Below, one piece after another: positions 18,626 through 25,601 of a DNA stretch of 64,000 bases (position 1 is the first letter of the stretch; the number at the start of each line of letters is the position of its first letter). The notes under the pieces are model-generated. The model was not told the origin of the DNA. It made no database searches and saw nothing but the letters and a program-made list of their open reading frames with translations. Position numbers and translations under genes: made by a program. This stretch comes from Phyllobacterium sp. OV277 (GTDB lineage Bacteria > Pseudomonadota > Alphaproteobacteria > Rhizobiales > Rhizobiaceae), in NCBI RefSeq assembly GCF_900104355.1, contig NZ_FNIY01000003.1, positions 310,001 through 374,000 of the forward strand, written 5' to 3'.

Positions 18626-18856
18626 ATGACTAAATCAGTTGAACCACTTGTGGATTACGCCGAGATTGAATGTACGGTCTACTTTTGGGATACGGATATT
18701 CCGAGTGAGACATTCGCAGGATTTGAAGCGGCTATCGATTATGTAAAAAAGCATCTATCTGCTGCACATCATGCAGACATCCACGTACACACAGCACAAC
18801 TGCCCGAACCGACGTACATAGGAGAAGAACTAAGCCCATTCTTGATCCACGGATGA
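18626..18856 (+). CDS. Small hypothetical protein (cargo island)
   Basis: A 76-aa acidic protein (MTKSVEPLVDYAEIECTVYF...) on the plus strand, divergent from the terminase genes. An alternative ATG lies 4 codons upstream (18614). It has alternating beta-like and helical stretches (ETFAGFEAAIDYVKKHLSAA) and four histidines in a short span (AAHHADIHVH) that could bind metal. No family recognised. It and the zinc-ribbon gene that follows are the left part of a non-structural island between terminase and replication genes. Confidence 0.5.
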   Translation: MTKSVEPLVDYAEIECTVYFWDTDIPSETFAGFEAAIDYVKKHLSAAHHADIHVHTAQLPEPTYIGEELSPFLIHG

Positions 18857-18929
18857 AGCTACGAGAATGTCTACCAATAGGAATTAAGCGTCTTCAGTAC
18901 CGGCAGTTTTGCGTTAAAGGATTCAGACA

Positions 18930-19088
18930 ATGCAACAGATGAGTGCCCAAGAAATAGCTCGGAAAAAACCGAATGCCACATGTTGTGATTGTGGACGGGA
19001 AGCCGCAAACAGTGGAACCCAAACTTGGACGATACAGGGTGGAAACTTTCGCTGTAGACCGTGCTCGTTGAATGAGGGGCTTTATTAG
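18930..19088 (+). CDS. Small zinc-ribbon protein (52 aa)
   Basis: A 52-aa ORF, MQQMSAQEIARKKPNATC..., with two Cys pairs: CCDC near residues 18-21 and CRPC near 43-46, separated by 21 residues, in the arrangement of a treble-clef or zinc-ribbon fold. AAAGGA sits 8 bases before the ATG, which supports translation. It ends nine bases before the convergent membrane protein gene. Small zinc-ribbon proteins of phages often bind DNA, RNA polymerase or host regulators, but no specific family is recognised. Confidence 0.6.
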   Translation: MQQMSAQEIARKKPNATCCDCGREAANSGTQTWTIQGGNFRCRPCSLNEGLY

Positions 19089-19096
19089 TTCGACAT

Positions 19097-19636
19097 TCAG
19101 CTATTTGAGAGGTCAGAGCCTTCATACTCTCGCGAAAAGACGATGCTGGCTCGTTTGATCACCATAAGAAGCGTAAGGAAGAAATGACAATACAACGCAA
19201 TTGCCAAGCCAGAACCAATAACCCTGGGCGCGTTAAAAAAGAAAAGGATGAGCGTGATGGTTACAGTTACAACTGAGAGAAGTATTAAGTAGGAGATATT
19301 GTCATTGAGTTCTCTTAGAAGTGCTCTACGGAATGCCTTTTGTTGCTCAAAATCCTTAAGTTTCTTTGGGTCTTCGGGTTTTGCTATAGGGCGAAGCGAT
19401 ACTCCATAAAGCGCCACTTGGACACTCAATAATAATGCGGCAAAAATTGAAAATACAGAAATCGACAGCTCTAATGCTTTCTCTGGCATTTGCCAGCCCA
19501 GGAACACCGACGCAACACCTAAGAAAATTGGCATCACATAAAAAGTCACAATATCCCCAAGGAAAAATTTTCCCTTATCGTCGCACAATGACTTAAGATG
19601 GCAAATTATAATCGATAGCACATTGATCTTTTGCAT
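19097..19636 (-). CDS. Four-helix inner membrane protein, second gene of a RexAB-like pair
   Basis: A 179-aa protein with four strong hydrophobic helices, about residues 29-48, 55-79, 113-133 and 139-159. A charged cytoplasmic loop (KPEDPKKLKDFEQQKAFRRA) lies between helices 2 and 3. It follows the stop of the 302-aa gene directly (TAAGTGATG), so the two are translationally coupled; a GTG three bases upstream is an alternative start. Both genes are visibly AT-richer than their neighbours. Four helices, small size and coupling to a soluble partner resemble lambda RexB, a membrane effector that depolarises the cell in abortive infection. The resemblance is architectural only; no residue-level family match is claimed. 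Confidence 0.62.
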   Translation of the reverse strand: MQKINVLSIIICHLKSLCDDKGKFFLGDIVTFYVMPIFLGVASVFLGWQMPEKALELSISVFSIFAALLLSVQVALYGVSLRPIAKPEDPKKLKDFEQQKAFRRALLRELNDNISYLILLSVVTVTITLILFFFNAPRVIGSGLAIALYCHFFLTLLMVIKRASIVFSREYEGSDLSNS

Positions 19637-19639
19637 CAC

Positions 19640-20548
19640 TTACATCTTTATGCTGGCAAAAAAATCTTCCATCAGACTGTCTACCTCCGCTACAATGCTA
19701 TTCAGAGTCGGATGTCCGCTTTTATCTCTTTTTACATTATCTGAGACGTCTATAAGGCCTGCGTCAATTCCAGATCCGAATATCCCAACAGATCGACGCT
19801 TTTTTCCCATCTTGATGTCGGCTTTAACTCCCTCGTACGTTACACCGTCGAACTCTACGAATCCGCCTTGATCAGATGGGACAAGTTCCTTCAGATCTTT
19901 GTACATGGATATAAACGCGCTTCGCTTATGTGCTCGAACGGTTACTTCATAATCCAATTCATCCATTTTCTTGCCAAGCCAATACTTATCCGCCCGATCG
20001 GACGACTGCTTCGGCTTAAGAAATGTAACCGATTTTACTGGCGCTGTATCCAGAAGAGCAGCCGCCGGTGCAATAACCTTGAATGACAGGTTATGTCCCT
20101 TGAACTTGTCTTGAAAGTCGGCTGACATAGCCGATTGCACAAACTGAACGCATGAACGCCCTTGAAATGATTGAAAAGCCATCAGCGCATAGTTTGTAGA
20201 ACTAGGCATCCAAATTTGAAAATACAGCGGTATCTCCTCAAGGTCGGTTGATTCGCGCTTATACTTTTCTTCCTTTGTAGTTACATCTTTAAGTTTGCTT
20301 TCGAACCCGTGAGTTCCATAATTTATAAAGCCATGGACAGCTCGGAGGGAATTGGAATCTAACCGCTCAAAAAACCACGTTCTAGACTCGGTAGTCTCAA
20401 CAGTGGGTTCCGTCTTGCGGGCTACAAAATCTTCGACATAGTCCAAAAGATCGCACGGCTCACAACCCGGACCAATTTCCAAAGGCTCTTTATCGCCCTT
20501 TTTCCTTATAGAAATACGATAGAAACGCAGCCCAATTGAAAACGTCAT
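19640..20548 (-). CDS. Soluble 302-aa protein, first gene of a RexAB-like pair (candidate defence sensor)
   Basis: A 302-aa soluble protein with no signal peptide or membrane segment and no recognised family. It begins MTFSIGLRFYRISIRKKGDK (a beta strand pair), has a mixed alpha/beta middle with PLYFQIWMPSSTNYALMAFQ, and a basic region near residues 250-258 (KADIKMGKKRRSV), ending GHPTLNSIVAEVDSLMEDFF. The order of elements (short N-terminal beta unit, central barrel-like half, Lys/Arg-rich half, closing helix after a GHP/GHLS-like turn) can be laid beside lambda RexA (279 aa), but this is by eye. Upstream are two direct repeats and a possible TTGTAA-N16-TAAAGT promoter, so the pair could be expressed by the lysogen independently of phage operons. 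Confidence 0.62.
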   Translation of the reverse strand: MTFSIGLRFYRISIRKKGDKEPLEIGPGCEPCDLLDYVEDFVARKTEPTVETTESRTWFFERLDSNSLRAVHGFINYGTHGFESKLKDVTTKEEKYKRESTDLEEIPLYFQIWMPSSTNYALMAFQSFQGRSCVQFVQSAMSADFQDKFKGHNLSFKVIAPAAALLDTAPVKSVTFLKPKQSSDRADKYWLGKKMDELDYEVTVRAHKRSAFISMYKDLKELVPSDQGGFVEFDGVTYEGVKADIKMGKKRRSVGIFGSGIDAGLIDVSDNVKRDKSGHPTLNSIVAEVDSLMEDFFASIKM

Positions 20549-20572
20549 AGTTAAAGTGATTCCCCCGCTAGA

Positions 20573-20623
20573 AGCTTCACTTTATTTCTTGGCCTTTTAT
20601 TTACAAGATAGCTCCACTTTATT
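20573..20623. repeat. Two direct repeats upstream of the RexAB-like pair
   Basis: AGCTTCACTTTATT (20573-20586) and AGCTCCACTTTATT (20610-20623) match at 13 of 14 bases, 37 bp apart. They lie between the start of the 302-aa gene at 20548 and the early-operon terminator. Spacing near 3.5 helical turns and location over the possible promoter suggest binding sites for a regulator, untested. Confidence 0.45.
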
Positions 20624-20660
20624 ACCAGTTATTTTGTTCACTGGCTCCGTGCTACCCTTG

Positions 20661-20691
20661 GAAAAATAAAACCCGCCTCACTAGGCGGGTT
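20661..20691 (-). terminator. Intrinsic terminator of the early (replication) operon
   Basis: A perfect 9-bp hairpin, AACCCGCCT-CACT-AGGCGGGTT (20670-20691), is followed on the minus strand by a T-rich run (TTTATTTTTCC, 20669-20659). It lies 86 bases after the stop of the last early gene (20777) and insulates the AT-rich pair from early transcription. Confidence 0.85.
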
Positions 20692-20776
20692 AATAGGCGC
20701 TATTCGCCACAATATCTAATCGGTAGATGGGTTCGCGTTCAATGTCAACTCCATTTCGCTTCCGAAATGAAATGCC

Positions 20777-21265
20777 CTATAGGAATTTAAATTGGTACGC
20801 GCAGTCTCGCAGATCCTGATGCAAGATCGGCGCCATATCTCGCTCTGGAACATCATACTTGCGGGCTATGGCCTTCGTCGTTAAGCCGTGAACGCAATAG
20901 TCCGTCAGACGCGCCGAAACACGCTTTCCAAGTTCGCGCATTGCCTGGCTAAGATCGTCCATTGCAGCAAGCCTGCCATCAGGCATGCCTATCCAGCCGC
21001 CTCCACCGCCCGCGCTCCCAAGATCGGGAGACTTAGCGGCGGCCGTACCTGCACGCTCCCACAAAACGGCATAGTGAGAACCTGCATGATACAACGCCAC
21101 GTTTCCAGACTGGCGTCCGTACCTCCATTCAAATGTTCCGGGCATTGCTCTAACCACTCGCCAGTCAGATCTGCTGACAGAGATACGAACATTCACCTGA
21201 GCAGTTTTTGCCCCATCGAAGCCAGGCTCATTCCGTTTGGTCTTAAGCTTTTTCTTAGCACTCAT
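20777..21265 (-). CDS. Small HTH-containing phage protein, last gene of early operon
   Basis: A 162-aa basic protein. The ATG at 21265 overlaps the previous stop (ATGA) and has AAGGAAAGG before it; 40 further in-frame codons upstream belong to the neighbouring gene's DNA. The C-terminal part, ARLTDYCVHGLTTKAIARKYDVPERDMAPI, has a helix-turn-helix pattern like that in phage late regulators and antitermination (Q-like) proteins. Its place at the end of the early operon, next to the terminator, fits a switch to late expression. The middle is Gly-rich (GSAGGGGGWIG). Confidence 0.55.
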   Translation of the reverse strand: MSAKKKLKTKRNEPGFDGAKTAQVNVRISVSRSDWRVVRAMPGTFEWRYGRQSGNVALYHAGSHYAVLWERAGTAAAKSPDLGSAGGGGGWIGMPDGRLAAMDDLSQAMRELGKRVSARLTDYCVHGLTTKAIARKYDVPERDMAPILHQDLRDCAYQFKFL

Positions 21266-21510
21266 CAGGCTACCTTTCCTTCGATGATGTATTGCTGCCG
21301 AACAACCTGTTTGTTGGGAGTGCGCACCTCGACCCACTTCACGCGCTTTGCCGACAGGATGGAGAAGGAACCGCTGACACAGCATTTCGCCGTCAGCTCG
21401 GCCGCTTCAGGCGTCAAATACAGGTGACCATCCCATCGGCGGCCCATACCGTTGAGGATCAACCAACCGGTTTCAGTGGCGACCATTCCGTTTTGCGAGA
21501 GGGTCTTCAT
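21265..21510 (-). CDS. Small hypothetical early protein
   Basis: An 81-aa protein whose start overlaps the primase-helicase stop (ATGA, preceded by GGAG) and whose stop overlaps the next gene. It has a mixed beta pattern (TGWLILNGMGRRWDGHLYLT; VKWVEVRTPNKQVVRQQYII). Tight packing in the operon supports it as a real gene. Function unknown. Confidence 0.6.
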   Translation of the reverse strand: MKTLSQNGMVATETGWLILNGMGRRWDGHLYLTPEAAELTAKCCVSGSFSILSAKRVKWVEVRTPNKQVVRQQYIIEGKVA

Positions 21511-23057
21511 GCTTGCTCCTGCATTGCCTTCCAGAGCGGTATTTGCCCATGAAGCGAATGATAGGTTTCGGTTGATGGTTCGTAGGCAAGCGTCACGTCA
21601 CCTTTGCGGCCTGTCCATGCGAAGCGGGCCTTGCGGATAAAGACGACAGTTTCGTTATTGTTCGGATCTGGCACATCGATGACGATGCCGTGGTCTGGCT
21701 TGTTGTACCAAGCCGCAGAGCCTTCGATGTCGTACAGCGTTGGCGTCCGGCTACTGCCTTCAGCACCAACGGATTTCGTTGGATGGGCCACAACTATTGC
21801 AAGAACGTTGTACCTTGATGCAAACCGCCGTATCTGGCGAAGAGCCCGATTGACGTATTGGGTTTCACTCTCGTTGCGCGGTCTGGCGTGTTCCACTTCG
21901 TTCCATGGATCAATTAGCAAAACCTTTATGCCATCCCTTGTCACGGCGTCGGCAGCTCGTTCCAACAACCACTCAAGGGTCAGATCATCCTCATTGTCGC
22001 CACTGGGATCGTCATCGATGAAGACAAAATGCTTTTGAATGAAGCCGTCAGCCTCGTCGATCAGGTCTCGATACCATTTATCTGGGGCAGTCTGTGTGAT
22101 GGCCTTGCGCAACTTGGCACGAAGCGCCGGTACGGTTGGGATTTCAAAGGAAGCTACGCAGGTAGTCCAACCGTGCATGCGAGCAAGATTGACACAAAGG
22201 TTCATTGTCCATGTCGATTTGCCATGTCCGGGAATACCGGTGATGACTACCAGCGACCCCAGCCAGAGTTTTACATACTCATCTAGGTCCGGCCAACCTG
22301 TGGTGTAAGTGATCGGGTCGCCTATCTCGGGATAATCGGAAAGTCGGTATAGGCCCTTTACTGGATACGGCTTCGCTGTGTTCAGGCAGAGCGTCACAGC
22401 GTCAACACCGAACTTCATGAGAACATCATTTAGGTCTTTGCAGCCCTCAGGATACCGAACGAAGAAACATCTAGCACTACCTATGCGGCGCACCAATTCT
22501 GCGGCAAGCCGCTGCCCCGGCCCATCGTTGTCAACAGCAAGAACAAAATGCTTGATCTGCTTGATACGGTGCCGGTTGTTATACACGAACTCGAATTTGC
22601 CGTTGGCATCTTCCTCGGGTGGAGTGTCGTCGAGCTCTTCCGGTTCCTTCCCTTTCGGAACGGGTGGAGCACCATCCGGAACTGAAACCGTCAACGGAAA
22701 TCCGCAATCAATCGCTGTCAGCGCATCAAGTTCGCCTTCGGTAATGATCAGACGTTGGCTTCCATCGTGCAACGCTGGATCGTCCAGGGCGTCAGCGTTC
22801 CAGAATGTCTTTTTGCCGTCTTTGAGTTGCCAGAACCTCTTACCGGGTGCTCGATATTTCTCATTCACGCTGACACCGCCGTCGAGGAACGGGAAGACGA
22901 CGATATTGCCATTCTGGTCTGGCACAACAGAGTTGTTGCCGTCAGCGTCGGTGACGCTTTTACCTGTATAAACTCCTAAACGAGATGCGGTTTCCGGGTC
23001 GATTTGCCGACCCTCGAAAGCTAAGATTGCCGTATTCCCCAGAGCGTGAGCTGTCAT
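21507..23057 (-). CDS. TOPRIM primase - DnaB-type helicase (T7 gp4-like, lacking its zinc domain)
   Basis: A 516-aa replication enzyme. Residues about 90-190 hold a TOPRIM primase core (LIITEGELDALTA with the catalytic Glu; HFVLAVDNDGPGQRLA with the metal-binding acidic pair). Residues about 250-500 hold a RecA-like hexameric helicase: Walker A GIPGHGKSTW, Walker B VLLIDPWNEV and a VAHPTKS sensor. T7 gp4-type proteins have an N-terminal zinc finger in the same chain; here it is encoded in another frame just upstream. GGAGGT lies 7 bases before the ATG at 23057, so separate translation is plausible. It should unwind and prime phage DNA. Confidence 0.88.
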   Translation of the reverse strand: MTAHALGNTAILAFEGRQIDPETASRLGVYTGKSVTDADGNNSVVPDQNGNIVVFPFLDGGVSVNEKYRAPGKRFWQLKDGKKTFWNADALDDPALHDGSQRLIITEGELDALTAIDCGFPLTVSVPDGAPPVPKGKEPEELDDTPPEEDANGKFEFVYNNRHRIKQIKHFVLAVDNDGPGQRLAAELVRRIGSARCFFVRYPEGCKDLNDVLMKFGVDAVTLCLNTAKPYPVKGLYRLSDYPEIGDPITYTTGWPDLDEYVKLWLGSLVVITGIPGHGKSTWTMNLCVNLARMHGWTTCVASFEIPTVPALRAKLRKAITQTAPDKWYRDLIDEADGFIQKHFVFIDDDPSGDNEDDLTLEWLLERAADAVTRDGIKVLLIDPWNEVEHARPRNESETQYVNRALRQIRRFASRYNVLAIVVAHPTKSVGAEGSSRTPTLYDIEGSAAWYNKPDHGIVIDVPDPNNNETVVFIRKARFAWTGRKGDVTLAYEPSTETYHSLHGQIPLWKAMQEQA

Positions 23058-23253
23058 ACCACTGACCTCCATGAAATCCGCAGTGATGACAGTTCCAGCG
23101 GATGCCATCCTTGCCGATTTCGACCGACAAGCACGGTTCCTTCTTGTTTTTGCGCGACGGTGAACATTTGGGACAAGTAACCTTTTGATTGCCGGACGTT
23201 ATGCGCCGGATGCAGATGCCTTCGCGGTCCAGGATTTCACTGACGGTTTTCAT
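22960..23253 (-). CDS. Primase zinc-ribbon domain encoded as a separate ORF
   Basis: A 97-aa protein: an N-terminal 25 residues, CPKCSPSRKNKKEPCLSVE, then RWNCHHCGFHGG (Cys pairs near residues 27-30 and 54-57). This is the zinc-binding domain of T7-like primases, which reads the primer start site. The ORF runs 98 bases past the start of the primase-helicase gene in another frame, and its last 35 residues look like out-of-frame coding. Either the ancestral single gene was split by a frameshift near 23,060, or the two are now independent genes: the GGAGGT over the HGG codons is well placed for reinitiation. Confidence 0.72.
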   Translation of the reverse strand: MKTVSEILDREGICIRRITSGNQKVTCPKCSPSRKNKKEPCLSVEIGKDGIRWNCHHCGFHGGQWYDSSRSGEYGNLSFRGSANRPGNRISFRSLYR

Positions 23254-24032
23254 AACCGGCTATCCACCCCAGTCCGTGATTTCGTTTTCGCATTGGGTGT
23301 CTGGATGCTGACCCGGTGCTTTTCGATTGCCTCGTGAGCGGCTCGGTTTTTCTTGTTCAATGCGCCAGACACTGCGGCAAACCAGTTTTTCGGCTTTTCT
23401 TTGCCAGCCCAGTCATCGAGCGACAGAAGTTCGGCTTCAAGCGAAAGATGGGGATATGCCTTCTTCCACTGATCCAAGTCTTTCTGGTTCAGCTTGATCG
23501 TTCTGCCTTCAAAGGCATAGGCGGCGGTTGATGGCGCTTTTGCGCCTACGACGTTGGTTCTAGGTTCTAAGTTATCAGAACTACCTATACCTCCTTCCTC
23601 CTTCATCCTCCCTCCTTCATCCTCCATCTGCGGAGAGTTTTCGGAACCAGTGGGTAACTGGTGGGGAACCGGTTCAGAACTAATGTCTGGTGATCCGACA
23701 AATGTCCGATACTGGTTCGGAAGTGGATGTATTTCATTCGGTTTTTTTGGGCGTTGATACTTCTGGAAATTCCGTACCAGTCCGTAATTCTTTCCCTCAA
23801 CGTCGATCTTGAGCACCGCCCCTAAGGCTTCGTATTCGCCAAGGATTGCTGAGAAATCAACACTATCCGCTGGCAGAATTCGTGCTTTGAGCACCACGGG
23901 TTTCCATTCAAAAACCCCTTGATCGTCGCACTCCGTCCACAGCAACGGCAAAGCTGCCTTGGCAAATGCTGACATCTGCATATACGCCTCGTCGGTGGAG
24001 AGACCGGGATGAACAGACCGGATGCGTGCCAT
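23250..24032 (-). CDS. Phage replication initiation-type protein
   Basis: A 260-aa protein. The N-terminus (MARIRSVHPGLSTDEAYMQM, then ALPLLWTECDDQGVFEWKPV) is the winged-helix segment found in many phage replisome organisers and replication-initiation proteins. A linker rich in Glu/Gly/Ser (EDEGGRMKEEGGIGSSDN) leads to a C-terminal helical domain (LDQWKKAYPHLSLEAELLSL) like the helicase-loader part. Its place right before the primase genes agrees. It starts directly after the stop of the preceding gene and overlaps the zinc-ribbon ORF by 4 bases. Confidence 0.72.
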   Translation of the reverse strand: MARIRSVHPGLSTDEAYMQMSAFAKAALPLLWTECDDQGVFEWKPVVLKARILPADSVDFSAILGEYEALGAVLKIDVEGKNYGLVRNFQKYQRPKKPNEIHPLPNQYRTFVGSPDISSEPVPHQLPTGSENSPQMEDEGGRMKEEGGIGSSDNLEPRTNVVGAKAPSTAAYAFEGRTIKLNQKDLDQWKKAYPHLSLEAELLSLDDWAGKEKPKNWFAAVSGALNKKNRAAHEAIEKHRVSIQTPNAKTKSRTGVDSRL

Positions 24033-24278
24033 TTATGCTGCGCCTTTCGGGTTCAGTGGCGATCGACCGACAATACGGTCAGACGGGAAGGCAGCGACAT
24101 TTACCGGATACAGTCGTTGACCAGTCGGCTGATACACATTCAGAAAATCGATCCATGCTTGTTTGGCAACGCGGGCGTTTTCAAAGCTGAATTCTCCATC
24201 CATCTTTAATTTTGCCGTTCGGAACTTTTCGAACGCCGCATATTCTTCCGGATATTCGTTTTCGAGGTTTCTGCTCAT
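24033..24278 (-). CDS. Small hypothetical early protein
   Basis: An 81-aa protein between the cro-like gene and the replication gene, overlapping the former by 4 bases (ATGA). It is charged and helical in its first half (NEYPEEYAAFEKFRTAKLKM). No family recognised. Tight operon packing supports it. Confidence 0.6.
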   Translation of the reverse strand: MSRNLENEYPEEYAAFEKFRTAKLKMDGEFSFENARVAKQAWIDFLNVYQPTGQRLYPVNVAAFPSDRIVGRSPLNPKGAA

Positions 24279-24559
24279 AGGTCAGCCCTCGCGTGCATGC
24301 GTGTGCGCAGTTTCGTCCGCGGATGGCGCTGGGTGCGAGGATTGGTTGGCCCTGGAACGTTTCCGAATAGCCAGTCATGGTCCCAGCCCAGCGCACGGCG
24401 CTTTGCTTCTTCCCGAATGACCCGGACTTGGTTGAAGGTCGGTGAGGATGTACCGGCCTCCCATCGCGATACGGCAGATTGTTTTAATCCCACAATTGCC
24501 GCGAATTCAGCCTGACTAAGCTTGAAAACGTTGGTTCGAATATATTTTAGATTGTTCAT
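24275..24559 (-). CDS. Cro-like HTH regulator (94 aa)
   Basis: A 94-aa protein, MNNLKYIRTNVFKLSQAEFA, with an XRE-type helix-turn-helix (LSQAEFAAIVGLKQSAVSRW). It opens the early operon, divergent from the CI-type repressor gene. The region after residue 60 is basic (KRRALGWDHDW; RTQRHPRTKLRTRMHARADL). The ATG at 24559 is chosen because the near-consensus promoter ends 7 bases before it; ATGs further up overlap the -10 box. That places the transcript start at or next to the ATG, making this a leaderless message. It should repress the repressor promoter and favour lytic growth. Confidence 0.78.
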   Translation of the reverse strand: MNNLKYIRTNVFKLSQAEFAAIVGLKQSAVSRWEAGTSSPTFNQVRVIREEAKRRALGWDHDWLFGNVPGPTNPRTQRHPRTKLRTRMHARADL

Positions 24560-24566
24560 GACTTGC

Positions 24567-24596
24567 ATTATATACGTCAAACGCATTAAATGTCAA
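24567..24596 (-). promoter_or_regulatory. Near-consensus early promoter (PR-like), operator in spacer
   Basis: On the minus strand TTGACA (24596-24591) is followed after 18 bases by TATAAT (24572-24567), a perfect match to both sigma-70-type boxes. One of the 13-bp operators occupies part of the spacer, so CI binding would block RNA polymerase. Only 7 bases separate the -10 box from the cro-like ATG, so no leader with a ribosome-binding site can be present. Confidence 0.85.
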
Positions 24597-24642
24597 TTTA
24601 CCATATGCGTTGAACGCAGTTTATTTTTAAACGTCAAACGCA
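24573..24642. promoter_or_regulatory. Three repressor operators between cro-like and CI-type genes
   Basis: Three 13-bp sites fit TGCGTTnAACGCA: TACGTCAAACGCA (24573-24585), TGCGTTGAACGCA (24606-24618, a perfect palindrome around a central G) and AACGTCAAACGCA (24630-24642). Two more copies lie beyond the repressor gene. Centres at 24579, 24612 and 24636 are 33 and 24 bp apart. The arrangement of three sites between divergent regulator genes parallels lambda OR. Confidence 0.8.
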
Positions 24643-24654
24643 TAAGATGTTATT

Positions 24655-25230
24655 ATGAAAACGTCAGATAAAGTAAAAGCCATCCTTAAATCTCGTGGAA
24701 TTCGACAGGCTCAATTCGCCGAAGAGATGGATGTGAGCCAACCGACGGTTGCCCGATGGCTTGCGGGGGCGGACCCCGAACAGTCGCGCCGCCTACAGAT
24801 TGAGGCGATGTACGATCGAGAAGTCGGAATGAGGCCAACCACGGTTCCCGTCATGGGATACCTTGGTGCCGGGGCTGAGGTAATGCCGGATTTCGAACAG
24901 GTGCCGCACGAAGGGCTTGATCAGATTGAAGTGCCGTTTGATATGCCTGATGATATGATTGCTTTTGTAGTACGTGGTGATTCGATGCTGCCCGTCTTTA
25001 AGGACGGTCATGTGGTTGTGGTATACCGCGATCAAAAGAAGCCTCTCGAATCCTTCTATGGGCAAGAAGCAGCAGTTCGAACGACTGACGGTCGTCGGTT
25101 TATAAAAACAGTGATGCGCGGCGCGCCGGGCATCAATTTATTTTCATGGAATGCCGCACCAATTGAAAACGTGAGATTAGATTGGATTGGAGAGATATTC
25201 GCTATCCTCCCTCGCACTTCCCTGCGATAA
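24655..25230 (+). CDS. CI/LexA-type self-cleaving prophage repressor
   Basis: A 191-aa protein with an N-terminal HTH (residues 13-37: GIRQAQFAEEMDVSQPTVARW) and a C-terminal S24 peptidase fold. The cleavage site is probably Ala72-Gly73 (GYLGAGAEV), the nucleophile Ser110 (RGDSMLPVF) and the general base Lys151 (RRFIKTV). Such repressors keep the prophage silent and cut themselves when RecA filaments form, so DNA damage would induce the phage. The gene is divergent from the cro-like gene across three operators. No good ribosome-binding site precedes the ATG. Confidence 0.9.
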   Translation: MKTSDKVKAILKSRGIRQAQFAEEMDVSQPTVARWLAGADPEQSRRLQIEAMYDREVGMRPTTVPVMGYLGAGAEVMPDFEQVPHEGLDQIEVPFDMPDDMIAFVVRGDSMLPVFKDGHVVVVYRDQKKPLESFYGQEAAVRTTDGRRFIKTVMRGAPGINLFSWNAAPIENVRLDWIGEIFAILPRTSLR

Positions 25231-25308
25231 AATCGCAAAGGCCCGCCCCTACCGACAGGCGTATAATGGCGTATATTGTATCACACTCTTCTTTATGAAT
25301 TATTTTAA

Positions 25309-25362
25309 TACGTTTAACGCATTTTTTATAATTGACCATTTAATGCGTTTAATGCATAAATG
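25309..25362 (+). promoter_or_regulatory. Two distal repressor operators with a plus-strand promoter
   Basis: Two further copies of the 13-bp operator lie 79-126 bases after the repressor stop: TACGTTTAACGCA (25309-25321) and TGCGTTTAATGCA (25344-25356). The second sits in the spacer of a possible plus-strand promoter, TTGACC (25332-25337) - 17 bp - CATAAA (25355-25360), with the same flanking bases as the cro-like promoter (TTGAC-ATTTAATGCGTTT). No good gene starts just after it; a transcript would run antisense into the RHH gene at 25602-26096. Confidence 0.6.
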
Positions 25363-25601
25363 CGCCATCAAACGAGATGGACCGCGCTATGCAAAGCCTA
25401 CCAACCCACAATTCGACTATCATCTTTGACAAGGTACTCGCCGGTTCATATTGCCGGCCGGGGAGGTTTATCGCGTTTCCATCCATGGCAAGACATTCAA
25501 TTTCACCAGCGTGGATCGCGGCAGCAGCACCTAGGACAAAAGATGGGCTCTAAAATCGGCCGCATGGCATTCTATGGCACTGGCAGAGGCTGCGTGATGG
25601 G
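25363..25601. other. Region without a clear gene between repressor and RHH gene
   Basis: About 240 bases. A short reading frame (MHKCAIKRDGPRYAKP..., 25 codons from 25353) stops early; in the same frame after the stop come 34 more coding-like codons ending GKTFNFTSVDRGSST. This may be a decayed or read-through small gene, or an RNA made from the operator-controlled promoter at 25332. Nothing stronger is seen. Confidence 0.35.

Noticed and set aside
25353-25484. Small peptide gene after the distal operator
   Set aside because: The frame stops after 25 codons and there is no ribosome-binding site; kept only as a remark on the gap.
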